A DNA stretch of 60,493 nt from Clostridiaceae bacterium (lineage in GTDB: Bacteria > Bacillota > Clostridia > Saccharofermentanales > DTU023). The notes beneath the pieces are model-generated. The model saw only the letters and a list, made by a program, of their open reading frames with translations. It did not search any database and was not told where the DNA came from. A program made the position numbers and the translations under genes. Position 1 is the stretch's first letter; every line of letters begins with the position of its first letter. Of the stretch, positions 17,330 to 28,078 are shown one piece after another. The stretch is from contig JAAZJH010000004.1 of assembly GCA_012800435.1 (NCBI GenBank), positions 1 through 60,493 on the forward strand, in the 5' to 3' direction.

Positions 17330-18898
17330 ATGACAAGAAAGACTTTTTACATTACAACTCCGATTTACTATCCGAGCGGTCAATTGCATATCGGCAATTC
17401 ATATACGACGGTTGCGGCTGATGCCATGGCGCGCTACCACCGCTTACGGGGCAAAGATGTTTTTTTTCTGACGGGGATGGACGAGCATGGGCAAAAAATC
17501 CAGCAGACAGCAGAGTCTGAGGGCATGACCCCGCAGGCCTACGTCGATAAAATGGCGGTCGGCGTAAAGGCGTTATGGGAGATTCTCGATATTTCATATG
17601 ACGGTTTTATTCGAACGACAGACGCGCATCATGTGGCGTCTGTGCAGGCGATGGTACAAAAGCTTTACGATCAGGGTGACATATACAAAGGCGTGTATGA
17701 AGGACTTTATTGTACGCCGTGCGAATCATTTTGGGCACCTGCGCAGGCTCCGGATCATTTGTGTCCCGACTGTGGGCGCGAACTCCATAAAACAGATGAA
17801 GACTGCTATTTCTTCCGTCTTTCACATTACCAGAAGCCGTTAGAAGAACTCTTCAGCAGCGGTACATTTGTACTTCCTTCTTCCAGCGCCAATGAAATGA
17901 TCCGGAATTTTCTTGAGCCAGGTCTTGATGACTTGGCCATCACGCGTACGGCATTTGACTGGGGCATTCCCGCGCCGTTTGACCAGGAGCATGTAGTGTA
18001 CGTCTGGGTTGACGCGCTATGCAATTACATCACGGCGCTTGGTTATCCCAATGAACCGGAATTGTTTAACCGTTTCTGGCCGGCCGATGTCCACTTAGTC
18101 GGCAAGGATATCATCCGTTTTCACTCCCTGATCTGGCCGGCGCTCTTGATGGCGCTTGACGTCCCTGTGCCGAAATGTATCTTCTCTCACGGCTGGTTGC
18201 TTTTTGGTGGAGGCAAAATGTCAAAATCAAAAGGCAATGTTGTTGATCCGATCGTATTGGCAGATCGTTACGGCGTTGACGCTATCCGCTATTTTCTACT
18301 TCGCGAAGTTCCTTTCGGTTCAGACGGCAACTTTTCAAACCAGGCGCTGATCGAACGGATCAACAGCGATCTTGCGAACGATCTGGGCAATCTTGTGAGC
18401 CGTACAGCTGCCATGATTGTCAAAACATTTCCGAACGGCATCCCCGACGAGCGTATAGAAGAAGACATTGATATATCGCTGGACAATCTCGCCGACAAAA
18501 CACTATCTGCCGTTGAACTGCACCTTGATAAACTGGAGTTTAGTCTTGCGTTAGACGCGGTCTGGGCGTTGATCGGCCAGTGCAATAAGTACATTGATCT
18601 CACCACGCCGTGGATCCTCGCAAGGGAAGAGAAAGACCATCCTCGACTGGCTGCCGTACTTTATACGCTCTCCGACAATCTGCGCCGTATTGCTGTGATG
18701 ATATCGCCTTTTATGACGCGCACACCCGCCCTCATCCGCGATCGTCTCGGCATTCCCGAAACGGACGACGCGACGTGGGCATCGGCTGCAAAACGCGATC
18801 TTTACATTGCAAATCCGAATGTTTACAAAGGCAATGCTATTTTCCCGCGTATCGATACGGAGAAAGAACTGGAGGCGCTGGAACAGTACGTTCCCTAA
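17330..18898 (+). CDS. metG: methionyl-tRNA synthetase
   Basis: This 522-residue class I enzyme charges tRNA-Met. It has the HIGH motif as HIGN in GQLHIGNSYTT, a zinc-type knuckle (CTPCES and CPDCGRE, about residues 125-150), the catalytic KMSKS loop in GGGKMSKSKGN, and a helical anticodon-binding domain. The C-terminal tRNA-binding domain found in many MetG proteins (about 130 residues) is absent, giving a shorter form. GGGGAGAAAG precedes the ATG. A consensus -35 TTGACA lies at 17175-17180 in the 231-base upstream gap, but no well-placed -10 was found. Confidence 0.95.
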   Translation: MTRKTFYITTPIYYPSGQLHIGNSYTTVAADAMARYHRLRGKDVFFLTGMDEHGQKIQQTAESEGMTPQAYVDKMAVGVKALWEILDISYDGFIRTTDAHHVASVQAMVQKLYDQGDIYKGVYEGLYCTPCESFWAPAQAPDHLCPDCGRELHKTDEDCYFFRLSHYQKPLEELFSSGTFVLPSSSANEMIRNFLEPGLDDLAITRTAFDWGIPAPFDQEHVVYVWVDALCNYITALGYPNEPELFNRFWPADVHLVGKDIIRFHSLIWPALLMALDVPVPKCIFSHGWLLFGGGKMSKSKGNVVDPIVLADRYGVDAIRYFLLREVPFGSDGNFSNQALIERINSDLANDLGNLVSRTAAMIVKTFPNGIPDERIEEDIDISLDNLADKTLSAVELHLDKLEFSLALDAVWALIGQCNKYIDLTTPWILAREEKDHPRLAAVLYTLSDNLRRIAVMISPFMTRTPALIRDRLGIPETDDATWASAAKRDLYIANPNVYKGNAIFPRIDTEKELEALEQYVP

Positions 18899-18940
18899 TC
18901 TTCCAAAGAAGCGATACGGTATACCTTGGAGGTCAGTGAA

Positions 18941-19765
18941 ATGATCTGGTTTGATTCCCATGCGCATCTTCAGGATGAGGTGTTCGACGACGATCGTTCT
19001 GCCGTCCTTCAGCGCGCCCGCGATGCCGGTGTGATGCGAGTACTCCTTCCTTCTTCTGATCTGGAAGACGCACACAAAGCCTGTGAACTGGCTATCAACG
19101 AACCGATGTTTTATGTGGCGATCGGTGTACATCCCCATGAAGCTGTCTCGTGGGAGCAGGAAACGGCCTCTCAACTTCGCGAGCTCAAAGATGAGACGAA
19201 TCGTCGCGCAATGGAGAACGGACGTGACGCACCGGTCGTTGCGATCGGTGAGATCGGATTCGATTTTCACTATGATTTTTCTCCTCGTGATAAACAACGC
19301 CAAGCCCTTGAAGCACAATTAATGCTAGCGCATGAGCTTGACCTTCCGGTTGTCATTCATCTCCGAGATGCCACGCAAGCCACGCTTGATGTGTTGACTC
19401 GCGCACACGCCACGGGACTTCTTTCTAACGACCATCCGGCTGGAGTCATGCATTGTTATTCGGAATCGGAAGACATGCTAAAAATCTTCCTCGATATGGG
19501 GTTTATGGTCGGTTTTGACGGTCCCATCACGTACAATAACGCCAAGAAAGCGCGTGAGGCGATCGCTGTAGTGCCGGACGATCGCCTCGTTCTCGAAACA
19601 GATGCGCCTTGGCTTTCGCCGCGTCAAAAGCGCGGCCGCCGAAATGAATCGTCCTACCTCCCATGGATCGGTGAAGAAGCCGCCAAACTTCGCGGCGTGT
19701 CTACGGAGATCATCGCGTCACAGACTTTCTGCAACACAAATCGCCTCTTTCGTTTGTCTTGTTGA
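18941..19765 (+). CDS. tatD: TatD-family metal-dependent DNase
   Basis: This 274-residue hydrolase has the TIM-barrel TatD metal sites: DSHAHLQ at the N-terminus, GVHPHEA, GEIGFDFHY, VIHLRDA, HCYS and ETDAPWLSP. It probably acts as a 3'-5' exonuclease or in DNA repair, like B. subtilis YabD. ATG 18941 is chosen because GGAGGT at 18928-18933 is well placed. It follows metG by 42 bases in the conserved metG-tatD order. Two hairpins follow (about 19794 and 19930). Confidence 0.93.
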   Translation: MIWFDSHAHLQDEVFDDDRSAVLQRARDAGVMRVLLPSSDLEDAHKACELAINEPMFYVAIGVHPHEAVSWEQETASQLRELKDETNRRAMENGRDAPVVAIGEIGFDFHYDFSPRDKQRQALEAQLMLAHELDLPVVIHLRDATQATLDVLTRAHATGLLSNDHPAGVMHCYSESEDMLKIFLDMGFMVGFDGPITYNNAKKAREAIAVVPDDRLVLETDAPWLSPRQKRGRRNESSYLPWIGEEAAKLRGVSTEIIASQTFCNTNRLFRLSC

Positions 19766-19793
19766 GAACGAGTAACCGTAACAAAAATCGAAC

Positions 19794-19818
19794 TAAGCGT
19801 AGATAGCGCTTAAGTTTT
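19794..19818 (+). terminator. small terminator-like hairpin after tatD
   Basis: TAAGCG (19794-19799) pairs with CGCTTA (19807-19812), followed by AGTTTTCT. The stem is short, so the strength is doubtful. Confidence 0.4.
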
Positions 19819-19929
19819 CTATTATTCATCAGGGAGGAAATTCAAACATTCAATCGAACCGCTGGCTGTTCAAGTGTTTTCTGAAGGACGCCTTATAACA
19901 TCATCGCGACGTCATGATGACATGACTGC

Positions 19930-19971
19930 ATCGGATTAGAAAATGTTTGAAAACTGTAAAATCCGATTTTT
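19930..19971 (+). terminator. terminator between tatD and the convergent membrane protein gene
   Basis: ATCGGATT (19930-19937) pairs perfectly with AATCCGAT (19960-19967) and is followed by TTTT on the forward strand. It lies just before the stop of the minus-strand gene. Confidence 0.55.
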
Positions 19972-20449
19972 ATGTTGTGACAGCGAACCAAGCTGAAATT
20001 AACCCGATGGAAGCTGCGTAGATCAGAAGTCCGGCGACGACGACTCCGCCCATAACGGCGATGACGCTTTTCTTGAAATCCATATCCAATAGACTTGCGG
20101 CGAAAGTTCCGGTCCATGCGCCTGTTCCGGGAAGCGGAATCGCGACAAAAACAAAAAGGGCGACATAGAGACCGTAGCCTGCCTTTTCTGTAAGTTTTCG
20201 TCCCGCGGCGGCACCGCGCTCCAAGAAAAAGATACAGATCTTGGAAATATAATGCAGATCTTTGCCCCACATAAGAAATTTACGTGCAAGATAAAAGATG
20301 ACAGGAACCGGCAACATGTTTCCGAGTATACCGATCACCATTGCCCAAAGAAGCGGTACATTATTTGCGGACGCATAAATCATAGCTCCGCGAATTTCCA
20401 CTATCGGAAGCATCGAGATAAAGAAAATCCAAAGCAGCTTTTTGGTCAC
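19970..20449 (-). CDS. small multi-drug export family membrane protein
   Basis: This 159-residue integral membrane protein has four or five hydrophobic segments. It matches the Sm_multidrug_ex (COG2426) pattern: SMLPIVEIRGAM at the first segment and PLPGTGAWTGT in the third. The family name comes from early annotation. Its transport function is poorly supported, and a role in membrane homeostasis is equally possible. GTG 20449 is preceded by GAAGGGA on the minus strand. It stands alone between tatD and leuS, facing away from leuS. Confidence 0.85.
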   Translation of the reverse strand: MTKKLLWIFFISMLPIVEIRGAMIYASANNVPLLWAMVIGILGNMLPVPVIFYLARKFLMWGKDLHYISKICIFFLERGAAAGRKLTEKAGYGLYVALFVFVAIPLPGTGAWTGTFAASLLDMDFKKSVIAVMGGVVVAGLLIYAASIGLISAWFAVTT

Positions 20450-20710
20450 AGACTATGTTCCCTTCGTGTAAGTACATTTCTCAAACGTTTGCATTTTACC
20501 ATAATGACACATCGCCTGAATATCAGTATTAAATCCTAGCCGCACTTAAATCCGTCCTAAACCCTAACTTTGTGACCTCATACATAGCATTTATCGGTAG
20601 ACAAACGCGTCAGTATCTAGCGTTAGCGGTGAAGTGCGCATTCTTTTCGGTTATCGTGTATTATTGAAAACAGCGTTTGTCTTTGCAGGACAACGTTTGG
20701 AGGCATGTTA

Positions 20711-23143
20711 ATGGATCAATATCGCTTTTCTGAAATCGAAAAAAAATGGCAGGAACGCTGGGAAGCATCCGGTGTTTTTCACGCGGAACAGCCGCGCGAC
20801 GGCAAAGTGCCTGAAAAACCAAAATTTTATTGTCTTATTGAATTTCCCTATCCTTCAGGCCAAGGTCTTCACGTCGGGCATCCGAGAAGCTATACGGCGT
20901 TAGACCTCGTCGCGCGAAAAAAACGCCTCGAAGGCTACAATGTGTTATATCCGATGGGGTGGGACGCTTTCGGACTGCCTACGGAGAACTATGCCATTCA
21001 GCATCGTATACATCCGGCGACCGTGACGCGTGATAACATCCGTCATTTTAGAAGACAGCTGAAATCGTTAGGCTTTAGCTTCGATTGGACACGTGAGGTC
21101 AATACGACAGATCCGAACTATTATCGCTTTACGCAGTGGATTTTCTTACAGTTCTTCAAGGCCGGTCTCGCGTATAAGAAGGAGATGTCCGTCAACTGGT
21201 GTCCGTCGTGCAAGATAGTGCTTGCTAATGAAGAAGTGGTAGAGGGTGGTTGTGAGCGTTGCGGTACGGAAACGACGCAACGGGTCAAGAGCCAGTGGAT
21301 GCTTCGGATCACGGAGTATGCGCAAAAATTGCTGGACGGCTTAGACGACGTTGACTTTATTTCACGAGTCAAAACTCAGCAGCGCAACTGGATAGGCCGC
21401 AGCACCGGCGCGGAAGTGTATTTTGCGACGACGGCGGGTGATCATATGAACGTCTATACGACGCGACCGGATACGCTTTTCGGTGCAACGTATATGGTCG
21501 TGTCACCCGAACATGAGCTGGTTAAGAAGTGGCTCAACGAAGGCTACATCCAAAATATAGAAGACGTTCGCGACTATCAGCATGAAGCCATGCGCAAGTC
21601 CGACTTTGAGCGTACGGAGATTAATAAAGAGAAAACCGGTGTCCGGCTTGAGGGAGTAGACGGCATTAATCCCGTCAACGATGAAGTCATTCCAATCTTT
21701 ATTTCAGACTACGTGCTGACTACTTACGGAACGGGAGCGATCATGGCGGTGCCGGGACACGATGACCGCGACTACGAGTTCGCGAAAGTGTTTGATCTTC
21801 CGATCCGCTGTGTTGTTGAAGGCGGAGACATCACGGAATGTGCCTTTACCGACATCGATAACGGCATCATGATGAACTCCGGTTTCCTTAACGGACTAAA
21901 CGTTAAAGATGCGATTGTAATAATGACCGACTGGCTTGAGGAAAATGGTCTCGGTCATCGGCGCGTCAATTTCAGACTCCGTGACTGGGTATTTTCCCGC
22001 CAGCGCTATTGGGGAGAACCTATTCCGATGGTGTATTGCGATGCATGCGGATGGCAGCCGTTGCCTGAAGATCAATTGCCCCTGCTGTTACCTGAAGTGA
22101 AATCCTATGAACCCACCGATACGGGTGAATCACCGCTGGCTTCCCTGACGGAATGGGTTAACACCACGTGCCCTTGTTGCGGCGGACCCGCAAAACGCGA
22201 AACCGACACGATGCCGCAATGGGCCGGTTCATCTTGGTATTTTATTCGGTATACGGATCCTCAATGCGACACGGGCATCGCCTCGGAAGAAGCGATGAAC
22301 TACTGGCTTCCGGTTGACTGGTACAACGGCGGCATGGAGCATACGACGCTACATCTTCTTTACTCGCGGTTCTGGAATCAATTTCTCTACGATCAAGGCG
22401 TTGTACCGGTCAAAGAGCCGTATAGACGCCGCACGAGTCACGGTATGATTCTTGGCGAAAACGGTGAGAAAATGTCAAAATCTCGCGGCAACGTTGTCAA
22501 TCCGGATGATGTCATTCGCGAATACGGTGCCGACACGTTGCGTCTGTATGAGATGTTTATCGGTGATTTTGAGAAAGCGGCGCCTTGGAATACATCATCG
22601 ATTCGCGGCTGTTCGCGCTTCTTGGAGCGTGTCTTCGATCTTCAGAAGAAACTGGTCGAGGGTGAATCTTATCGCAGCGATCTGGAAACATCGATGCATC
22701 AGACGATTAAGAAAGTATCGTACGACATTGACCATTTGAAGGGGAATACGGCCATCGCACAGCTGATGACGTTAATTAACCGTTTCTACGACAAGGGGAG
22801 CGTCAATCGGGCAGAATACAGAACATTCCTTCTCCTCCTCAATCCTTTTGCTCCGCATATCACGGAGGAAATATGGGAGCGTCAGGCATATGGCGGCAGG
22901 GTCACCGATCAGTCATGGCCTACATACGACGAGGAGAAAACAGAAGAAGACGAAGTCGAAATCGTCATCCAAGTCAATGGAAGAATTCGCGCGCGTGTGA
23001 TGATCTCGCGCGACATGCCTGAAGACGACGTTTTGCAGTTCGCCCGCGAGAATGACGATGTCGCGTCTCACCTTACAGGGAAGCAAGAGTTAAAGGCTAT
23101 TTACGTACCCGGACGACTCGTTAACTTTGCAGTGAAAGCGTGA
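20711..23143 (+). CDS. leuS: leucyl-tRNA synthetase
   Basis: This 810-residue class I enzyme charges tRNA-Leu. Landmarks are the HIGH motif as HVGHPRSYT, the CP1 editing domain with [14 protein letters not shown] and the [15 protein letters not shown] motif, a Cys-rich zinc segment (CDACGW, CPCCGG), KMSKS in [11 protein letters not shown], and the anticodon and C-terminal domains. Length matches bacterial LeuRS. ATG 20711 is chosen because GGAGG at 20699-20703 is seven bases upstream. ATG 20705 is too close to it. No T-box leader is visible upstream, although T-box control of leuS is common in Bacillota. Confidence 0.96.
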   Translation: MDQYRFSEIEKKWQERWEASGVFHAEQPRDGKVPEKPKFYCLIEFPYPSGQGLHVGHPRSYTALDLVARKKRLEGYNVLYPMGWDAFGLPTENYAIQHRIHPATVTRDNIRHFRRQLKSLGFSFDWTREVNTTDPNYYRFTQWIFLQFFKAGLAYKKEMSVNWCPSCKIVLANEEVVEGGCERCGTETTQRVKSQWMLRITEYAQKLLDGLDDVDFISRVKTQQRNWIGRSTGAEVYFATTAGDHMNVYTTRPDTLFGATYMVVSPEHELVKKWLNEGYIQNIEDVRDYQHEAMRKSDFERTEINKEKTGVRLEGVDGINPVNDEVIPIFISDYVLTTYGTGAIMAVPGHDDRDYEFAKVFDLPIRCVVEGGDITECAFTDIDNGIMMNSGFLNGLNVKDAIVIMTDWLEENGLGHRRVNFRLRDWVFSRQRYWGEPIPMVYCDACGWQPLPEDQLPLLLPEVKSYEPTDTGESPLASLTEWVNTTCPCCGGPAKRETDTMPQWAGSSWYFIRYTDPQCDTGIASEEAMNYWLPVDWYNGGMEHTTLHLLYSRFWNQFLYDQGVVPVKEPYRRRTSHGMILGENGEKMSKSRGNVVNPDDVIREYGADTLRLYEMFIGDFEKAAPWNTSSIRGCSRFLERVFDLQKKLVEGESYRSDLETSMHQTIKKVSYDIDHLKGNTAIAQLMTLINRFYDKGSVNRAEYRTFLLLLNPFAPHITEEIWERQAYGGRVTDQSWPTYDEEKTEEDEVEIVIQVNGRIRARVMISRDMPEDDVLQFARENDDVASHLTGKQELKAIYVPGRLVNFAVKA

Positions 23144-23544
23144 GCGGCTGCAAAGAATAAGGACAGACTGGAATAACACTTTTTTGTCCGTCAATGTGAA
23201 CGCTTAAATGGTATTTAGAATCACTTATTCATTTAAGTGCATCAATCGATCGAGTCATGGTGAACACATGGATGAGCACATTTAATAGTGAAGGCGATCA
23301 GTGTCCTTATAAAGAGACGTACAGGAATTGGCGAAAATGCCGAATTGACGAATCGCAAAAAAAAGGCGACAATAGCTGAAATAGAATCAAAGGCAGTGAA
23401 GGGAAGAGTAAACTCAACGGTGATCGACAGAGAACCCGGTAAGGTGGAAGCGGGACGAGCCGAAAAGTTGAACATGGCCCCTGAGCCGCGGTGCTGAGCT
23501 TGGATCAGACTGTTTTATAACAGGAATATTTGTTGAATTAACAA
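23144..23544. other. intergenic region between leuS and the T-box leader
   Basis: About 400 bases with no gene I can support. It holds a perfect 8-bp inverted repeat, CTTAAATG (23203-23210) with CATTTAAG (23230-23237). Two overlapping open frames of 69 and 77 codons on opposite strands (23242-23497) have no ribosome site and unusual composition, so I did not call them. Confidence 0.45.
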
Positions 23545-23717
23545 GTATTCGCTCTCTGAAACAGCGAATCAGGTTAGGTGTCGACGGGTGCGCCCGTTAT
23601 CGCGCCGGAGTATGATAGTACTCTTTGAGGTCTGTTTCGTGAGAAACAGGCGAATCTGGGTGGTACCACGGATAATGTCCGTCCCGGAACCGAAAAGGTT
23701 TCGGGACGGATTTTTTT
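23545..23717 (+). promoter_or_regulatory. T-box leader, probably methionine-responsive, before metNIQ
   Basis: The T-box signature GGGTGGTACCACGG is at 23658-23671. ACGGAT followed by GTCCGT can form the antiterminator. The competing terminator is TCCGTCCCGGAACC (23678-23691) with GGTTTCGGGACGGA (23697-23710), followed by seven T. Upstream are an ATTCGCT/AGCGAAT hairpin (23547-23569), a CGGG/CCCG hairpin near 23584-23595, a CCGGAG motif, and a CTGTTTC/GAAACAG hairpin (23632-23649). A plausible specifier ATG is at 23612-23614, fitting the downstream methionine importer. Uncharged tRNA-Met would favour read-through. The exact Stem I fold is not resolved by eye. Confidence 0.88.
23678..23717 (+). 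terminator. conditional terminator of the T-box leader
   Basis: A 14-bp stem with one G-U pair, a GAAAA loop, and a run of seven T. It competes with the T-box antiterminator and controls entry into metN. Confidence 0.9.
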
Positions 23718-23831
23718 GTTGGGAAAGGTGTTTTGCAGGAATGATGCCTGTCAGGAAAGACATCTGTCGAGAACGGGAGTTTAAGGCAGGCGAATTTTAT
23801 AAAAATTGATAGAGGCTTTTGGAGGTAAGCG

Positions 23832-24863
<1,032 letters not shown>

Positions 24864-24899
24864 ACGCTCTAAGAATGAATGAATAGTAGGGGATCAATT

Positions 24900-25565
24900 A
24901 TGATGACACTGGAATTGATGAAATCAACGCTGGAAACCCTGGAAATGGTAACCGTCAGCAGTTTGTTTTCAGTTTTGCTGGGGCTCCCTCTCGGTGTTTT
25001 GCTCGTTCTATCGCGACCCGGCGGTCTTCGCCCCCGTTCAGCACTTTATCGTGCGCTCGATGCGATCATTAATGTCTTTCGCTCACTGCCCTTTTTGGTG
25101 CTGATGATCATGGTGTTTCCGCTTTCGCGCCTTGTCACGGGACGTGCGACGGGAACGACTGCGACGATTGTACCGCTTGCCGTCGCGGCCATCCCATTTG
25201 TCGCGCGAATCATGGAGCAGAGCCTGCTGGAGGTTGACGGCGGTGTTTTGGAAGCGGGGCTTGCTTCCGGCGCGAAGATCAGTCAACTGGTCTGGACCGT
25301 TTTAATTCCGGAAGCGCTGCCTGCGCTTGTAAACGGGATCACCATCACTGTCATCAACATCATCGGCAACTCAGCGATGGCGGGAGCGATCGGCGGCGGC
25401 GGTCTGGGAGACCTTGCGGTGCGCTACGGGCTTTACAGGCGCGAACCGTTCATGCTCTATATTTCGGTGGCCATCATTATTGTGCTGGTTCAGCTGGTGC
25501 AATGGCTAGGCGGTTACCTCGAGCGACGTCTGCGGCGCGACGGCAAGGTGACTGTCAGCGCCTGA
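24900..25565 (+). CDS. metI: methionine ABC importer permease
   Basis: This 221-residue membrane protein has about five transmembrane helices and the binding-protein-dependent coupling motif EAGLASGAKISQLVWTVLIPEALP. It forms the homodimeric pore of the methionine importer. ATG 24900 is chosen because AGGGGAT lies about eight bases before it and the family starts with a short segment ahead of the first helix. It follows metN by 36 bases and precedes metQ. Confidence 0.94.
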   Translation: MMTLELMKSTLETLEMVTVSSLFSVLLGLPLGVLLVLSRPGGLRPRSALYRALDAIINVFRSLPFLVLMIMVFPLSRLVTGRATGTTATIVPLAVAAIPFVARIMEQSLLEVDGGVLEAGLASGAKISQLVWTVLIPEALPALVNGITITVINIIGNSAMAGAIGGGGLGDLAVRYGLYRREPFMLYISVAIIIVLVQLVQWLGGYLERRLRRDGKVTVSA

Positions 25566-25649
25566 AAACGTACAGTATCAAGGCGGTTTTTGAGATACCG
25601 TTTTTGAATAAATAAATAATCTTTTGGAAGATAAGAAAGGATGAAAAAC

Positions 25650-26501
25650 ATGAAAAAGAACAGAACAAAGTTGGGGTTCATTTTAGTGCTTGTTATTGCC
25701 TCCCTGCTGTTGACGGTCGCTTGTGCTCCAAAGAAAGATGACAGCAAGCTGGTGATCGGTGTCAGTCCGGCTCCCCATGCAGAAATTGTGAAGCTTGTCC
25801 AGGAAGAACTTGCAGAAAAGGGCGTGACACTCGAAATCAGAGAGTTTAATGACTACAAGACGCCCAACATCGCGCTTTCCGACGGAGATATCGATGCCAA
25901 TTATTTCCAACATATCCCGTATTTTGCGGACGAAAACCGGGTCGGGAAATACAATCTTGAAATTCTCTGCGGCGTTCACATTGAGCCGATGGGATTCTAC
26001 TCGAAGACGCTGACATCATTGGATGACATTCCCGAGGGCGCGGAAATTATGATCCCGAATGATACGACGAACGAAGGTCGTGCGCTGCTTCTCTTGCAGG
26101 ATAAGGGACTCATCACGCTAAAAGAAGGTGTGGTCGGAGGTACTGCAACACCTCGTGACATCGCGGACAATCCGAAAAACCTCGTATTCACCGAGCTCGA
26201 GGCGGCGACAATCCCGCAAGCCTATGCTGACGCCGACGGAGCGGTCATCAACGGAAACTATGCGATTGAACATGGACTAAACCCGATGAAGGATGCGCTC
26301 GCTGTTGAAGGAACGTCCAGTCCCTACGTCAACATTGTTGCCGTTCGAAATGGCGATGCCGCCAAAGAGGCATTCAAGAAATTGGCTGAAGTGCTACAGA
26401 GCGATAAAGTGAAAGAGTATATCGAATCAAAATATGAAGGTGCCGTCGTTCCTGCGTTTCAGAGCAAAGAAGAAGCGGACAACCTCGCGTTACAGTACTG
26501 A
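25650..26501 (+). CDS. metQ: methionine-binding lipoprotein
   Basis: This 283-residue NlpA/MetQ-type binding protein has a signal peptide ending in the lipobox LTVAC followed by the mature Cys. The mature part carries the family motifs: VIGVSPAPHAEI, DYKTPNIALSDGDIDANYFQHIPY and NYAIEHGLNP. It captures methionine outside the membrane and delivers it to MetI. ATG 25650 is chosen because AAAGGA lies seven bases upstream; ATG 25641 is adjacent to that site and less likely. It is the last gene of the T-box-controlled operon. Confidence 0.95.
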   Translation: MKKNRTKLGFILVLVIASLLLTVACAPKKDDSKLVIGVSPAPHAEIVKLVQEELAEKGVTLEIREFNDYKTPNIALSDGDIDANYFQHIPYFADENRVGKYNLEILCGVHIEPMGFYSKTLTSLDDIPEGAEIMIPNDTTNEGRALLLLQDKGLITLKEGVVGGTATPRDIADNPKNLVFTELEAATIPQAYADADGAVINGNYAIEHGLNPMKDALAVEGTSSPYVNIVAVRNGDAAKEAFKKLAEVLQSDKVKEYIESKYEGAVVPAFQSKEEADNLALQY

Positions 26502-26530
26502 TAGCGCGACATAAGCGATTAATAAACTGA

Positions 26531-27046
26531 TCAATATCCGAGGACACCTGTGAGCGATTCATCGTTCGTGATCCAGTGTTCGACCGGAATCACGCGGTAG
26601 GCATCACGTGTGTCCCGGATGATCACCTGCTCAATGCCCGCATTGATGATCAAACGTTTGCAGAGCGCGCAGGGCATCGCTTGTTCGACATATCTACCCG
26701 TTCGCGCATCGCGTCCGACAAGATAGAGGGTGCTGCCGATGAGATCGCGGCGAGCGGCACTGATGATGGCGTTCATTTCTGCGTGGACACTGCGGCAAAG
26801 TTCATAACGCTCACCGCGAGGGATTTGAAGTTTCTCGCGCGTGCAGTAGCCGAGCTCGTTACAGTTAGCTCTTCCTCTCGGCGATCCGACATAGCCGGTT
26901 GAAATGACCTCGTCATCCTTGACAATCACGGCGCCAAAATGCCTGCGAATGCAGGTGGCACGCTCACTCACTACTTCGGCAAGATCAAGATAATAATTGG
27001 TCTTGTCACGACGTTTTACGGATTGATTGCTCGTCTCTTTCTGCAT
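26531..27046 (-). CDS. comEB: deoxycytidylate deaminase (ComEB-type)
   Basis: This 171-residue zinc enzyme of the dCMP deaminase family converts dCMP to dUMP, feeding dTMP synthesis. The zinc motifs are HAEMNAI (with catalytic Glu) and PCALCKRLI; an early VSERATCIRRHFGAVIVKDD segment is typical. ATG 27046 is chosen because AAGGAG lies upstream on the minus strand. A longer start at 27091 would add 15 residues that are not conserved. It converges with metQ, with only 29 bases between the stops. Confidence 0.92.
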   Translation of the reverse strand: MQKETSNQSVKRRDKTNYYLDLAEVVSERATCIRRHFGAVIVKDDEVISTGYVGSPRGRANCNELGYCTREKLQIPRGERYELCRSVHAEMNAIISAARRDLIGSTLYLVGRDARTGRYVEQAMPCALCKRLIINAGIEQVIIRDTRDAYRVIPVEHWITNDESLTGVLGY

Positions 27047-27240
27047 GATGACCGCGCTCCTTTTTCTATCGTAAGCATACCACGTTCGCAATTATGTGCA
27101 AATGTGCCGAGTCACCTTAAAAGCGCCTTCCGACGTTGCTTGCGTCGTCATGCAAAGCAATCGTAGTAGTGCGATGCACGCAGCATGTCACGAACAATTT
27201 TTCCCTGAAGACGGTGAACAGGCGTTGAATACCATGTAAA

Positions 27241-27268
27241 CGCCCGGCAGATTCTCATCTGTCGGGCG
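27241..27268 (-). terminator. hairpin after hsp20
   Basis: CGCCCGGCAGAT pairs with ATCTGTCGGGCG around TCTC, 12 pairs with one G-U. On the minus strand it lies 60 bases after the hsp20 stop, followed by GTTTAC, so the T-run is weak. Confidence 0.55.
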
Positions 27269-27327
27269 CTGATCGGTCTGTATTAACTTAGATTACGTAT
27301 GATCTGCTTTATGCGGATCGGAATGCC

Positions 27328-27780
27328 TTATTCGTCGTCATCACCGAAGTCGATTTCAATCGTCTGCTTAGCCTTTTTCTCTTCACCCTTCTTTGGAAGT
27401 GTGAGCTCCAGCACTCCGTTGCGGAATTTACCGGTGATGTCATCCGTATTGATGCCTGTCAGGTCGAAACTGCGGCTGCAAGAGCCATAAGAACGCTCTT
27501 TGTAAACGTAGTTCTCTGTTTCTTCAGATTTTTCAACATTTTGCTCCGCGCTGATCATCATGAATTTGCCGTCGAGCTCAATCTTGATATCTTCTTTTTT
27601 TACGCCCGGCAGGTCTGCCTTCAAAAGGAAATGGTCATCTTTATCAATGACATCGACATTAAAGCTCCGTGCTCCGGATACCGTTCCGAAAAAAGGCCGG
27701 TCTAAGAATCGGGCCATCTCGTCAAATAAATTTAAATTGCGGTTACGTCGTCCGTAAGGAATCAAATCAAACATCATCAT
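27328..27780 (-). CDS. Hsp20/alpha-crystallin small heat-shock protein
   Basis: This 150-residue holdase chaperone binds unfolding proteins without ATP. The alpha-crystallin domain covers about residues 40-135, with FNVDVIDKDDHFLLKADLPG and the closing motif FRNGVLELTLPK; the C-terminal tail is Lys/Glu/Asp-rich. The N-terminus LIPYGRRNRNLNLFDEM is usual for the clostridial Hsp18 type. AAAGGGG precedes a run of three ATG codons on the minus strand, and the first is used here. A CIRCE operator lies about 270 bases upstream, so HrcA control of this gene is likely. Confidence 0.93.
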   Translation of the reverse strand: MMMFDLIPYGRRNRNLNLFDEMARFLDRPFFGTVSGARSFNVDVIDKDDHFLLKADLPGVKKEDIKIELDGKFMMISAEQNVEKSEETENYVYKERSYGSCSRSFDLTGINTDDITGKFRNGVLELTLPKKGEEKKAKQTIEIDFGDDDE

Positions 27781-27990
27781 ACCCCTTTCTTATTGTAGAT
27801 GTAGTCTCATGAACGCTGAGCGAGAGGCACAGCGTATTCTTTTGTTATTTTGCCGGCTTTTTGATTTTTAAAATATCCGGCATCGTTTTACCCTTCGTTC
27901 GCTCATCATGAATAGTTCCGCAGGATGCTCTTTAAGAGGGGCATCCACAGCCTGTCTAATATGAAAGCGGCTAAGGAATCTTTTATACTG

Positions 27991-28018
27991 ACTATATTGT
28001 ATAGAGAAGATGCGACAA
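27991..28018 (-). promoter_or_regulatory. candidate hsp20 promoter
   Basis: Read on the minus strand: TTGTCG (28018-28013), a 16-base spacer, and TATAGT (27996-27991). It is downstream of the CIRCE element in the hsp20 direction and would leave a leader of about 205 bases. Confidence 0.4.
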
Positions 28019-28051
28019 CAATATCATACGATTGTGACAACGTTTGAAAAA

Positions 28052-28078
28052 TTAGCACTCTCGTGTGAAGAGTGCTAA
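28052..28078. promoter_or_regulatory. CIRCE operator (HrcA site)
   Basis: TTAGCACTC, nine bases, GAGTGCTAA: a perfect match to the CIRCE consensus bound by the heat-shock repressor HrcA. It sits between divergent genes. Hsp20 on the minus strand is the obvious target. A TATAAT (28086-28091) just beside it on the plus strand could be controlled as well. No hrcA, groE or dnaK gene is in the window. Confidence 0.95.

Noticed and set aside
18551-19318. 255-codon open frame on the minus strand
   Set aside because: It is antisense to metG and tatD, which are both certain genes.
20450-20710. T-box leader before leuS (also checked before metG and serS)
   Set aside because: No GGGTGG-ACC motif and no terminator/antiterminator pair in these gaps.
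23242-23497. Overlapping small frames on both strands between leuS and the T-box
   Set aside because: No ribosome site, no recognisable motif, and the two strands exclude each other.
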